DNA from: an uncultured Gemmatimonadales bacterium
Lineage (GTDB): Bacteria; Gemmatimonadota; Gemmatimonadetes; Longimicrobiales; Gaopeijiaceae
Assembly: GCA_937983085.1 (NCBI GenBank)
Contig: CALJKZ010000435.1
Coordinates: forward strand, 1-35,548
Length of the DNA stretch: 35,548 bases
Direction of reading: 5' to 3'
Position 1 is the stretch's first letter. Every line of letters starts with the position of its first letter. The position numbers and the translations under genes were made by a program. The notes below the pieces were generated by a model. The model searched no databases, was not told the origin of the DNA, and worked only from the letters and a program-made list of their open reading frames with translations. Of this stretch, positions 27,591-35,548 are shown in pieces.

Positions 27591-28841
27591 ATGCCACCTC
27601 TCCGCAGCACGATCCGCCCCCTCCGGTTCCGGGGCCCGGCCGCAGCGGCCTCCCTCCTCCTGGCCACGGCCTGCGTGGACGACAGCCCCCTCTACGAGAT
27701 CCCGTCCGTGGAAGGCGTGACCGCCGCGCCCGAGTACGCGGAAGCGGTGGACTCCGCCCGCGCGTACGCACGCCGGCAGATCAAGGAGGCCTACATGGCC
27801 GGCGCGTCCATCGCGGTGGGGAAGGGAGGCGAGGTTGTGTGGTCCGAAGCCTTCGGGTGGGCCGACCTCTCCCATCAGCAGCAGGCTACGCCTGAAACGC
27901 TCTATCCCGTGGGCAGCATCTCCAAGGCGATGACCGCGGCGGCCGCCGGCGTTCTCTGGGAGCAGGGAAAGCTGGACTTCGAAGCCCCCATCCAGACCTA
28001 CCTGCCGGCGTTTCCCGACAAGCGCTGGGAGTTCAACCTCCGCCAGCTCATGAGTCACACGGCGGGGGTGAAGCGCTCGTACGGGTTCAGCCGCATCCTC
28101 CGGCAGGGCGAGTGTGTGGACGCCGTATCCGCTACTCCCGCGGTGGCCGAGGACACGCTGCTCTACGAACCAGGGACCGACTTCACGTACTCGAACTTCG
28201 GGTATCGGCTCGTAGGCGCGGCCGTGGAGTCGGCGGCGGGCGAGCCCTTCCTGGACTTCATCGACCGGGAGGTCTTCGACAAGGTGGGCATGGTGTCGAC
28301 GGTGCCCGACCTCGACGACGAGGGCGACGACGAATCGACGAAGTACGACCGGGCGGCATTCCGCTCTCTGCGTCGAACCCACGGCATGGACATGAGCTGC
28401 TCCATGGCCCCGGGCGGCTTCCTCTCCACGCCCGACGAACTGGTCCGGTTCGGCTACGCCATGCGCCGCTACGAGGTGCTCGACTCGGCCACCGTCGAGA
28501 TGTTCTGGACCCCACAACGCCTCACGACGGGGGAGAGCACGGGGTACGGCTTCGGCTGGTATCGGGAGAACATCCGCGTCGGCAACGACGAGCGCGCCAC
28601 CACCCCGTCCATCCAACACGGTGGGTCGGTGATGGGAGGGCGCGCCATTCTCATCATCCTCCCCGAACACGACATCGTCGTCGCCGCGCAGACCAACTCG
28701 GGCAACTCGGTGAACGGCTTCGCCTATTCGGTGGCAGGCTGGTTTCGCGACCCGCCGCCGCCCCCCTCAGACGGAGTCGGTACGTCGGAGCAAGAGGGTG
28801 CCGATGGCGATGGTGACGCCGAGGACGCCAGCCGTCAGTAG
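27591..28841 (+). CDS. Serine beta-lactamase-like (class C / PBP4*-type) lipoprotein
   Basis: A 416-residue protein with a lipobox L-A-T-A-C28, so it is probably anchored in the envelope. The beta-lactamase (PF00144) motifs are all present: S109-I-S-K112 in 'YPVGSISKAMT', Y200-S-N202 and H343-G-G in 'IQHGGSVMGG'. Such proteins act as D-amino peptidases, esterases or carboxypeptidases; true beta-lactam hydrolysis cannot be assumed. The domain appears to end at about residue 390. The last 24 residues are Asp/Glu/Gly-rich and are encoded in the 75 bases that overlap the 3' end of the ABC permease on the other strand. ATG 27591 follows a modest GGAG. Confidence 0.92.
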   Translation: MPPLRSTIRPLRFRGPAAAASLLLATACVDDSPLYEIPSVEGVTAAPEYAEAVDSARAYARRQIKEAYMAGASIAVGKGGEVVWSEAFGWADLSHQQQATPETLYPVGSISKAMTAAAAGVLWEQGKLDFEAPIQTYLPAFPDKRWEFNLRQLMSHTAGVKRSYGFSRILRQGECVDAVSATPAVAEDTLLYEPGTDFTYSNFGYRLVGAAVESAAGEPFLDFIDREVFDKVGMVSTVPDLDDEGDDESTKYDRAAFRSLRRTHGMDMSCSMAPGGFLSTPDELVRFGYAMRRYEVLDSATVEMFWTPQRLTTGESTGYGFGWYRENIRVGNDERATTPSIQHGGSVMGGRAILIILPEHDIVVAAQTNSGNSVNGFAYSVAGWFRDPPPPPSDGVGTSEQEGADGDGDAEDASRQ

Positions 28842-29519
28842 GAGCGCGTTCTCGAGGGAAGGCACCGTCCCGCGGAGCGGTCCGAGGAGGGCCCGCGCCG
28901 GAAACGTCCCGGGCATGAGGTCCATGGCCGCCCCGAGGCCCTGCCGCCAAAGGGACACGGTGTGGAGTCGCGCGATCTCCTCGACGATGACGCCCTCGAT
29001 GAAAAGGACGTAGATGACGCCAATGAGGGTGGACCGTGCCACCATGCTACCCACCAGCACGAAGATGGCGCTGTAGATCACGGACACCACGACACCGCCC
29101 ACGGCGAGGGCCGGGAGGATGGCGAAGTCGCCGCCCACCGCCGCGTAGGCACCCACCAGCGCTGCGGCCCCGAGCAGGGCGAACCCCGACGACACCGCTG
29201 CGGCACCCGCGGTCTTCGCGGCCACGACGTCGACACGGCGGATGGGCCGGAGGACGAGGAAGGACAACGTCTTGTCCCGGCGCTCGTCACCCACCGCGGC
29301 CCCGCCGAGAATGAGGGCCGTGATGGGCACGATCATGCTGAGGAAGGGCGCCACCACCAGCATTCCCAGATCGGTGTCGAGTCCGTCGAACTGACCGGTG
29401 CGCGACAGTGCCAGCATGAGGATTGCCGGTGCGATGGCCATGGTGGCGAATCCCATCACCTTGCGGCGATCCGAGAGCTGCCGGACGGTGGCCACGAAGA
29501 TGGCGCGGAACGCTCTCAT
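28767..29519 (-). CDS. ABC-2 type transporter permease
   Basis: A 250-residue membrane protein with six hydrophobic segments. It starts with a short cytoplasmic helix ('MRAFRAIFVATVRQLSDRRKVMGF'), and the 'AVGDERRDKTLSFLVLRPIRRVDVVAAK' loop between helices 2 and 3 is the typical ABC-2 coupling region. It should pair with the ATPase encoded just upstream, whose stop overlaps its ATG (ATGA). It is the last gene of a four-gene ABC operon. Its 3' end overlaps the convergent beta-lactamase-like gene by 75 bases. Extending the frame to 30401 gives an Arg/His-rich sequence opposite the ATPase and is rejected. Confidence 0.88.
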   Translation of the reverse strand: MRAFRAIFVATVRQLSDRRKVMGFATMAIAPAILMLALSRTGQFDGLDTDLGMLVVAPFLSMIVPITALILGGAAVGDERRDKTLSFLVLRPIRRVDVVAAKTAGAAAVSSGFALLGAAALVGAYAAVGGDFAILPALAVGGVVVSVIYSAIFVLVGSMVARSTLIGVIYVLFIEGVIVEEIARLHTVSLWRQGLGAAMDLMPGTFPARALLGPLRGTVPSLENALLLTAGVLGVTIAIGTLLLRRTDSV

Positions 29520-30514
29520 CGGCGGATGCTCAACAGGTGCCGGAAGACGCTCTCCAAGGAGGCGTCGGCGGGCTCGAAGCGGGTGACGTGGACTCCGTGC
29601 TTCGCGGCCAGCGCGGGGAGGGCCGTACCGAGACTCGACAGGTTGGAGGTCTCCACCTCGAGTCCGTCGTCCTGGAAGCGGAGCCCCACCACGTCGCGGG
29701 TGTCGATGAGTGCCGCGGCGAGGGCCCGGGTGTTGTCGGACTCGATACGGACGCGGTGGGGGATGTGCGTCATCGCCGAACGGATGGCGCGAATGCCTCC
29801 GGCTGCCGCCAGCTTGCCGTCGAGCATGGCGATGACCCGGTCCGTCATGCGTTCGACCTCGGACAGGACGTGGCTGGACACGAGGAGCGTGCGCCCCGCC
29901 GCCGCGAGCTCGTGGAAGGTGGAGATGAGCACGGCGCGCTGAGCCGGGTCGGCGCCGTTCAGCGGCTCGTCCAGAATGAGAAGGTCGGGGTCGTTGACGA
30001 GAGCCGCGGCCACCTTCGCCCGCTGCCGCATCCCCTTGGAATACTGACCGATGGGTCGATCGGCGGCGTCGAGCATGTTCACGCGATCCAGGGCTCCGTC
30101 CACTGCACCCGTCGACGCGTCGGTGCCGCTGAGATCGGCGGCGTAGCGCACCAGCTGTCGAGCGGTCAGGTAGCCATAGACGGCGTCGTCCTCGGGGACG
30201 AAGCCGACGCGAGCGTAGACCGACGGATCCTCCAGCGGGTCCCGCCCGAAGACGCGCACGTCGCCTTCGGAGGGCCGCATGAGGCCGGTCACCATGCGAA
30301 GGAGCGTCGTCTTGCCGGCTCCGTTGGGGCCGAGGAGTCCGGTGATGCCCGGTCCGAAGGAGCACGAGAGGTCCGATACGGCGACTTTCGTGCCGAACCA
30401 CTTGGAGACGCCGGTCACCGTCACCGTGGGTGCGTCGACGTACGCGGGGTCGCGGGGCGCGTGGGTCTCCGCGGGGGGCGTGGCCGGAGGGGCCGAGGGT
30501 ACGCCCGTGCTCAA
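29516..30514 (-). CDS. ABC transporter ATP-binding protein (ABC-2 associated)
   Basis: A 332-residue ATPase. Walker A is 'GPNGAGKT' (62-69, Lys68), the signature is the variant 'YSKGM' (158-162), Walker B is 'LLILDEP' with Glu183, and a 'SSHVLSE' His loop follows. A C-terminal domain of about 90 residues is typical of drug- or polysaccharide-type ABC-2 ATPases. I chose the TTG at 30514 because it overlaps the upstream permease stop as TTGA and has GGAGG just before it. Extending to 30649 gives an Arg-rich, low-complexity N-terminus. The first 30 or so residues are Pro/Ala-rich and probably flexible. The stop overlaps the next permease start by 4 nt. Confidence 0.9.
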   Translation of the reverse strand: MSTGVPSAPPATPPAETHAPRDPAYVDAPTVTVTGVSKWFGTKVAVSDLSCSFGPGITGLLGPNGAGKTTLLRMVTGLMRPSEGDVRVFGRDPLEDPSVYARVGFVPEDDAVYGYLTARQLVRYAADLSGTDASTGAVDGALDRVNMLDAADRPIGQYSKGMRQRAKVAAALVNDPDLLILDEPLNGADPAQRAVLISTFHELAAAGRTLLVSSHVLSEVERMTDRVIAMLDGKLAAAGGIRAIRSAMTHIPHRVRIESDNTRALAAALIDTRDVVGLRFQDDGLEVETSNLSSLGTALPALAAKHGVHVTRFEPADASLESVFRHLLSIRR

Positions 30515-31440
30515 AACTCCCTCCGGTATCGGCGATGGGCCAAGACGCCGACGGCGATCACGATGCCGACGATGACCGCGGCGGCGACCCACGGAGGCAG
30601 TCCGACACGGTCCAGGGCCCACCCTTCGGCTTCCTGGTCGAAGAGCCAATCCCGCACCGAGTAGGGGTGACCCATGAGGGAGAGCGGGGCGAGGAGCTTG
30701 AACACGAGCAGCTCGGTGGCCCGCGGCATGGTCTCGGCGAGCATGAGCGAGAGCATCATCACCATGACGTAGACGCCCGAGGCGATGACGAGGCGCTTCG
30801 CGAAGAGCGCCACCAGGAACGCCGGGCCTCCGAAGCCGAACACGAACGCCAGCAGCGTCCCCAGCGTGGCGGGCAGGTTCTCTCCGTTCTCCACCAGGCC
30901 GGCGCCTATGCCCTCGACGTACAGGCCCGAGATGCCCACGTAGAGGATGAGTTGGGGGACGAGCATGAAGAGCGTCGTCAGCCCGAAGAGGGTCGCGGCG
31001 CGCGCCAGGAGGTAGTCCGCGGCGCGAACCGGGCGGGAAGCGTAGATGGCCAGCACGCCGTGCTCGCGATCGGGGATCAGGAGCGTGGGAGCGGTGAGGG
31101 CCACGAAGAGCAGGGTGAGAAGCCCGATGTACTCGAAGTACTCGGCGGGGTCACCCCAGGGGCCCGTGTCCTCGAGATTGAAACCGGACACGACGTACGT
31201 GAGCCCCACGATCCAGGCCGCGGGAACGATGGCCGCGGCGATGAGTCCCCAGGGTATGACCTTCGCCAGCGGCTTGCGACGCAGCCCCAGAGCCCGGCGC
31301 GTCCCGTCGACCATCATGGCCCGGAAGGCTCCGCTCCGGCCCAGGCGGATGCCGTCGTGCGGCCGGTATCCGAGATCGTAGACCGCTCCCTGACCCTCGT
31401 CCACGACCTCGTCCGCGGTCGCCACGGGTGCCGCGCTCAC
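30511..31440 (-). CDS. ABC-2 type transporter permease (large form)
   Basis: A 309-residue membrane protein with about six helices. Its cytoplasmic N-terminus of about 60 residues contains 'VYDLGYRPHDGIRLGRSGAFRAMMVDGTRRALGLRRKPLAKVIPW', a pattern I associate with ABC-2 permeases of actinobacterial and Gemmatimonadota type. The loop 'LIPDREHGVLAIYASRPVRAADYLLAR' is the expected coupling region. The GTG start at 31440 overlaps the stop of the upstream ATPase as GTGA, and its own stop overlaps the next ATPase start as TTGA. The substrate is unknown. Confidence 0.88.
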   Translation of the reverse strand: MSAAPVATADEVVDEGQGAVYDLGYRPHDGIRLGRSGAFRAMMVDGTRRALGLRRKPLAKVIPWGLIAAAIVPAAWIVGLTYVVSGFNLEDTGPWGDPAEYFEYIGLLTLLFVALTAPTLLIPDREHGVLAIYASRPVRAADYLLARAATLFGLTTLFMLVPQLILYVGISGLYVEGIGAGLVENGENLPATLGTLLAFVFGFGGPAFLVALFAKRLVIASGVYVMVMMLSLMLAETMPRATELLVFKLLAPLSLMGHPYSVRDWLFDQEAEGWALDRVGLPPWVAAAVIVGIVIAVGVLAHRRYRREF

Positions 31441-32345
31441 GTGCGACCCTCGTCGTGCAGGTAGGCGTCTTCGAGGGTCTTCACCCCTGCCCGGAGCATC
31501 CGCATGCCGACGCCCGTCTCCACCAGGACGTCGCGGATGACGTCGTAGGGGTCGGCGTCCACGGTGGTGACCTCCAGCCGGTGGCCCAGGATGCGGACCT
31601 CGGCGCCCGCCCCTCTGAGGGCCGAGGCCACGCGCTCCTCGTCGCGGAGTACCTCGAGCTCGACGGTCTCCTCGGCCACCAGGTCGTCGAGGGCGCTGTT
31701 CCGGATGACCCGACCGGCCTCGAGCATGAGGATCCAGTCGCAGGTGCTCTCGATGTCGCTCAGCACGTGGCTCGACACGAGTGTGTGGATGCCGAAGCCT
31801 TCCAGGCGACCGATGAGGCGCAGCATCTGGTCCCGTCCTTCCGGGTCGAGACCTGCCAGCGGCTCGTCGAGGAGGACCACGTCGGGGTCGTGGACGATGG
31901 CCTGGGCGAGGAGGGCGCGCTGCATCATTCCGGTGGAGAAGTCACCGAGATGGCGGAAGCGCTCCTCGTGGAGGCCCACCAGCGTGAGAACGTCGGAGGC
32001 GCGCTGTCGCGCGGCCCGGTGGGGGATGCCGGCCAGCTCCGCCGCATAGATCATGAAATCGGCGGCGGTCTGATCGGGCGGCAGTCCGCCCCGCTCGGGC
32101 ATGTATCCCACCCGGGCACGGAGGGCGATGGTGTCGTCGATGGCCGAAAGGCCGAGGACCTTCGCGGTGCCGCGGGAGGGCCGGAGGATGCCGAGAAGAA
32201 CCTTGATGAGGGTGCTCTTGCCTGCCCCGTTGGCCCCCACCAGCCCGATCCTGCCCGGAGGGACGACGCCGGTGACCCCGTCGAGCGCCACGAAGCTGCC
32301 GTAGGCCTGACTCAGGCCGTCCAGCTCGATGAGGGGAGTCGACAT
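31437..32345 (-). CDS. ABC transporter ATP-binding protein (first gene of ABC-2 operon)
   Basis: A 302-residue ATPase. Walker A is 'GANGAGKST' (37-45, Lys43), the signature is the variant 'FSTGM' (136-140), Walker B is 'VVLLDEP' with Glu161, and 'SSHVLSD' is the His loop. It should power the permease encoded next, with which it shares a GTGA overlap. All four genes of the operon overlap by 4 nt, so their products are probably made in fixed ratio. The two ATPases are similar in layout but clearly different in sequence, so the complex may be a heterodimer or two exporters. The upstream region (266 bp) is shared with the divergent dipeptidase gene. Confidence 0.92.
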   Translation of the reverse strand: MSTPLIELDGLSQAYGSFVALDGVTGVVPPGRIGLVGANGAGKSTLIKVLLGILRPSRGTAKVLGLSAIDDTIALRARVGYMPERGGLPPDQTAADFMIYAAELAGIPHRAARQRASDVLTLVGLHEERFRHLGDFSTGMMQRALLAQAIVHDPDVVLLDEPLAGLDPEGRDQMLRLIGRLEGFGIHTLVSSHVLSDIESTCDWILMLEAGRVIRNSALDDLVAEETVELEVLRDEERVASALRGAGAEVRILGHRLEVTTVDADPYDVIRDVLVETGVGMRMLRAGVKTLEDAYLHDEGRT

Positions 32346-32611
32346 GGCGGGTCCCTGAAGGGATTTGGGCTTCGACCACCCGACGTAACCATGCGGCTCG
32401 GGGTTTCGGAGGTCGTGCCGACCCCTGCTTTACGCGCATCGTGTCGGCATTGCAAGCGAGGTGGCATCGGTCCACCGCTCCCCACGTCGATTCGTAGGGA
32501 GTGGGCCCGGGGGAGTGGCCCGCCCCCGGAAGATTCGTAATGATTCCTTCCCCGGGCCGGGCCGCCGCCCGGCACCGTCGTCCCCCGCGAACCCAACGCC
32601 TCGAGCCGACC

Positions 32612-33775
32612 ATGACCAGAACTGTCGCGTTCCTCTTCGCTGCTACCCTGTCGCTCGTCGCAGTGCACCCGGCCGTCGCTCAGGACTCGCACATGGAGCG
32701 GGCGCTTCGGGTGCTAGCCACGACGCCTTTGGTCGATGGCCACAACGACCTCCCATGGGCTATCCGTCAGAGCGCCGCGGCTCCGCACGACGTGGAGGCC
32801 GCTGTGCACGACCTCCGAGGCACCACGCCCTTCCACACCGATCTGGCGCGCCTCCGTGAGGGCAGGGTAGGGGCCCAGTTCTGGTCTGTGTACATCCCCT
32901 TCAACGCAGTCGAGGAGGGAGCGGCCAAGGTCCAGCTCGAGCAGATCGACATCGCGAATCAGATCATCGAGCAGTACCCCGAGACCCTCGAGCTCGCCCT
33001 CACGCCTTCCGACGTCGAGCCGGGATTCGGAGGGGGCCGCATCGCGTCCATGCTCGGAATGGAGGGCGGGCACGCCATCGAGAATTCCCTCGGCGCGCTG
33101 AGGGCCTTCTACGCCATGGGTGTGCGCTACATGACCCTGACCCACAACGGGACGCTGGACTGGGCCGACTCCTGCTGCGCCTTGCCCCGACACGGCGGGC
33201 TCAGCGAGTTCGGCAAGGAGGTCGTGCGGGAGATGAACCGCATGGGAATGCTCGTCGACATCTCGCACACCTCGCCCGAGACGATGAACGACGCGCTGGA
33301 CGTGGCGGAGGCGCCGGTCATCTGGTCCCACGCCAACGCCCGGGGCCTGCACGACCACCCGCGCAACGTGCCCGATCAGGTCCTGCGCCGGCTCCCGGAG
33401 AACGGGGGCGTCGTCATGGTCACCTTCGTGCCGAGCTTCCTGACGGCCAACGAGCAGTCGACCATCGCCGACGTGGCGGACCATATCGACCACATCGCCA
33501 ACCTCGCCGGTGTGGACCACGTCGGGATCGGGTCGGACTACGACGGCATCGATTCGACGCCGGTTGGCCTCGAAGACGTCTCGACGTTCCCGGCGCTCTT
33601 CGCCGAGCTATCGCGCCGGGGTTGGTCGGAGGAGGACCTCGCCAAGCTCGCCGGCGAGAACATCCTGCGTGCCTGGCGCGAAGCCGAGGCCGTGGCGCGC
33701 CGCCTCCAGCGGGAGCGCCCGCCGTCGACGAGGACCATCGACGAGATGGACGGGACCATCGGCGAGGACCGGTAG
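32612..33775 (+). CDS. Exported M19 membrane-type dipeptidase
   Basis: A 387-residue enzyme with a Sec signal peptide ('RTVAFLFAATLSLVAVHPAVAQ'). The full M19 binuclear zinc site is present: His44 and Asp46 in 'DGHNDLP', bridging Glu151 in 'GMEGGH', His219 in 'DISHT', His240 in 'WSHANAR' and Asp309 in 'GIGSDYDG'. 'THNGTLDWADSC' carries the substrate-binding His and 'HPRNVPD' the Arg. It should hydrolyse dipeptides, including those with a D-residue on the C-terminal side (family knowledge), in the periplasm or outside. The C-terminal 30 residues are charged and probably disordered. The ribosome binding site is weak; ATG 32612 is chosen because it opens the signal peptide. The gene ends in a hairpin shared with the convergent DUF5916 gene. 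Confidence 0.95.
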   Translation: MTRTVAFLFAATLSLVAVHPAVAQDSHMERALRVLATTPLVDGHNDLPWAIRQSAAAPHDVEAAVHDLRGTTPFHTDLARLREGRVGAQFWSVYIPFNAVEEGAAKVQLEQIDIANQIIEQYPETLELALTPSDVEPGFGGGRIASMLGMEGGHAIENSLGALRAFYAMGVRYMTLTHNGTLDWADSCCALPRHGGLSEFGKEVVREMNRMGMLVDISHTSPETMNDALDVAEAPVIWSHANARGLHDHPRNVPDQVLRRLPENGGVVMVTFVPSFLTANEQSTIADVADHIDHIANLAGVDHVGIGSDYDGIDSTPVGLEDVSTFPALFAELSRRGWSEEDLAKLAGENILRAWREAEAVARRLQRERPPSTRTIDEMDGTIGEDR

Positions 33776-33792
33776 GGGCCGGCCCTCGCCGA
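33759..33792. terminator. Bidirectional terminator-like hairpin, stop codon in the loop
   Basis: TCGGCGAGG (33759-33767) and CCTCGCCGA (33784-33792) pair perfectly. After one mismatch four more G-C pairs extend the stem to a 6-nt loop, TAGGGG. The TAG stop of the dipeptidase gene (33773-33775) lies in that loop. The DUF5916 stop is 11 nt away on the other side, so the hairpin could end both transcripts. There is no T-tract. Confidence 0.58.
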
Positions 33793-33802
33793 GGTCGAGG
33801 CG

Positions 33803-35548
33803 TCAGTTCCCGAGCACCTGGAACTGCCGGGTGAACTTGATGATGAGCGACCGGCCCTGGGGCCCGACCAGGTCGTCGATCCCCTGGACTTCGTTGTAGA
33901 CGACGAACAGGCCCGTCCCGGCGGTGTTGAGCCAGCCGAACCGTACGTTGGCCGACCACGTGTCGATCTGGTTCGAGTACTGCACGAGGGACTGCAGGTA
34001 GAGGCGCGGGGTGAAGAAGTACCCGACCCGCAGGCTCGCCAGCGTGGCGGTGAAGTCACCCTCGGGAAGCTCGACGTCGTTGTACGAGAGGGACGCCGTC
34101 GCGCTGGAGCGAGCCCCGAGCCTCACCGTGGCGTCTCCGCTGGTCGTCCGCCGCGACCCCGACAAGAACGAGCCCCAGTTGAGGCGCGAGTTGAAGGAGA
34201 GCAGCCGGGACTGGTCGGTGAAGAAGACGATCTGTGATTCCCAGCCCGAGTAGGAGCCCGGCGGAACGATGACGTCGGTGCCCGGAATCGGGAACGGCTC
34301 GAACAGCCCCTCTGTCACATGGTTCGCTCCGGTGTGGAGCTCCATTCCCGAGTGCCACTCCCAGTGGGTATCGATGTGCCACCGGGCCGTCTCCTCGAAG
34401 CCACGCGGAACCCCGTCCTTCTGGCTCCGGAAGGTGAAGTAGGAGATGTGCGGTCGGAGCTCGCGGAAGGGTCCGGGCGGCCGGATGTAGTACATCCCGA
34501 AGGCCTGATAGTACCGATGCCCGTTGCGGGGCACGAAGCCGACTTCCGGGTTGAAGTTCTGCCCGATCTCGCGAACGGTCAGGTTGCCGCTCCAGCTTCG
34601 CGTCGACAGCCCTGCGGTGAGGTCCCACGCCTCCTCGTCCTCGTCCAGCGAAGGAGTCTGAGTGCGGGCGGCCCACGACGAGATGGTGATCTCGTCTCCG
34701 ATGCCGACATTGGCGTCGACGGCGTACGTGCGGTTGTAGTCGCCTGCCGCATCCCCGTCCCGATTCACGAGAAGACCGCCGATCCGGCTTCGGCTGGGTA
34801 GCTCCTTGGCGACGCGGGCCACCGAGTACGCGTTGCCGTTGGGTCCGCCTGCAACACCGTCGGTCTCGATGTGGAGGAGCCCGAGGTTGAGCCCCGCGGC
34901 CCGACCCGACAGCCGTCCACCCCCGATGATGGGGACGGGCTGGCCGCCGGAGATGCCGATGCGGCGGCTGAAGAAGAGGTCCGCACCGCCGCCACCGACA
35001 TTGAAGAAGCCGGCGTTCTCCAGGAAGAAGGGTCGCTTCTCCGGGAAGAGGAGGGAGAAGCGGGTCAGGTTGACCTGCTGGTTGTCCACCTCGACCTGGG
35101 CGAAGTCGGTGTTGGCGGTGAGGTCGAGGGTGAGGCTCTGGGTGAGCTGCACCTTGGCCTCGCCACCCACCTCCGCGTCCTCGCTGAACTGGGGATCTCC
35201 CGCCGCGTAGTTCCGCTCGGTGGAGAGCAGGACGGCCGGGGCTACAGCGGCGGGGCGACGGAAGGGGGGCTGGACCCCGGAGAGGTCACCGGCGAACTCG
35301 AGCCGGTAGAGATTGAACTCCCTCGGGACCGTGGTCCAGAAGCTCTCCTCGTTCAGCCGCCGAATCCGGCGGGCGACGTTGAAGCCCCAGGTGGTCTGGT
35401 CCGACGAGTAGCGGAGCGTGCTGAACGGGATGCGGAACTCGGCGAACCAGCCCTCGTCGTCCGTCGAGGCGGCGACGGTCCAGCTTCCCTCCCAGCTCTT
35501 GTGGAAGCCTCCGCCGCTCCCCAGCTGGAAGCGATTCGCGACGGCGCC
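33803..35548 (-). CDS. DUF5916 outer-membrane-type protein (N-terminus cut off by window edge)
   Basis: The frame is open from the right edge to the stop at 33803, giving about 580 residues of the C-terminal part. The first visible segment ('SWTVAASTDDEGWFAEFRIPFSTLRY', 'WGFNVARRIRRLNEESFWTTVPRE') is the end of the carbohydrate-binding family 9-like domain that opens DUF5916 proteins. Then comes 'LTLDLTANTDFAQVEVDNQQVNLTRFSLLFPEKRPFFLENAGFF', the hallmark of DUF5916, and alternating strands to the end, consistent with an outer-membrane beta-barrel. The last residues include an aromatic and 'QVLGN'. Family function is not known; members are common in Gemmatimonadota and Bacteroidota. There are possible internal GTG starts near 35170, but upstream coding shows they are not the true start. 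Confidence 0.92.
   Translation of the reverse strand, partial: GAVANRFQLGSGGGFHKSWEGSWTVAASTDDEGWFAEFRIPFSTLRYSSDQTTWGFNVARRIRRLNEESFWTTVPREFNLYRLEFAGDLSGVQPPFRRPAAVAPAVLLSTERNYAAGDPQFSEDAEVGGEAKVQLTQSLTLDLTANTDFAQVEVDNQQVNLTRFSLLFPEKRPFFLENAGFFNVGGGGADLFFSRRIGISGGQPVPIIGGGRLSGRAAGLNLGLLHIETDGVAGGPNGNAYSVARVAKELPSRSRIGGLLVNRDGDAAGDYNRTYAVDANVGIGDEITISSWAARTQTPSLDEDEEAWDLTAGLSTRSWSGNLTVREIGQNFNPEVGFVPRNGHRYYQAFGMYYIRPPGPFRELRPHISYFTFRSQKDGVPRGFEETARWHIDTHWEWHSGMELHTGANHVTEGLFEPFPIPGTDVIVPPGSYSGWESQIVFFTDQSRLLSFNSRLNWGSFLSGSRRTTSGDATVRLGARSSATASLSYNDVELPEGDFTATLASLRVGYFFTPRLYLQSLVQYSNQIDTWSANVRFGWLNTAGTGLFVVYNEVQGIDDLVGPQGRSLIIKFTRQFQVLGN

Noticed and set aside
32427..32455. Possible minus-strand promoter (TTGCAA, 17 bp, TAAAGC) for the ABC operon
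   Set aside because: Only 4 of 6 and 3 of 6 consensus bases match and GC-rich genomes give such pairs often; not strong enough to list.

Overview
The window is a GC-rich, gene-dense bacterial chromosome segment. Its content is typical of Gemmatimonadota or a near relative (inference): large Ser/Thr kinases fused to TPR arrays, an X6-type ECF sigma factor, a DUF5916 outer-membrane-type protein, menaquinone synthesis (MenB), many exported hydrolases, and Sec, Tat and lipoprotein signals throughout. I see no tRNA, rRNA, CRISPR array or insertion sequence. No gene-free stretch exceeds 300 bases; the longest are about 266 bp (32346-32611) and 213 bp (26541-26753). Two genes are cut by the window edges: the Ig-like lipoprotein on the left and the DUF5916 protein on the right.

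Layout. 1-1881 (minus): partial Ig-like lipoprotein, a small cupin and an exported two-repeat protein. 2056-3156 (plus): a Tat-exported M19 dipeptidase homologue lacking half its metal site, convergent with a 956-residue membrane kinase with TPRs (3220-6090, minus). 6286-6609: a DUF4342 protein. 6641-8307 (minus): a two-gene sodium:solute symporter unit. 8470-9366: menB, overlapping the stop codon of a multicopper oxidase (minus) whose copper motifs occur in permuted order. 11527-14489 (minus): an exported TPR protein and a Tat-exported PLP C-S lyase/aminotransferase, divergent from an AbgT-type transporter (14674-16224). 16371-17011: a FitA/VapB-FitB/VapC type toxin-antitoxin pair with a clear inverted-repeat operator. 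17502-20660: a beta-propeller plus amidohydrolase fusion.

20682-26540 (minus) is an apparent operon: ECF sigma factor, then a 1641-residue kinase/cyclase-like/AAA/TPR protein, then a DUF4242 protein. A lipoprotein of unknown function is divergent from it. 27591-28841 is a serine beta-lactamase-like lipoprotein whose 3' end overlaps a four-gene ABC-2 operon on the other strand (28767-32345; ATPase, permease, ATPase, permease, all with 4-nt overlaps). The window ends with a canonical M19 dipeptidase (32612-33775) convergent with the DUF5916 gene.

Taken together, the region codes for envelope and periplasmic peptide or amide breakdown (two M19 proteins, amidohydrolase, beta-lactamase-like protein, exported PLP enzyme), uptake and export (AbgT, SSS, ABC-2), and phosphorylation-based signalling. 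The most notable items are the sigma/kinase operon, the permuted multicopper oxidase, the metal-site-deficient M19 protein and the toxin-antitoxin operator.
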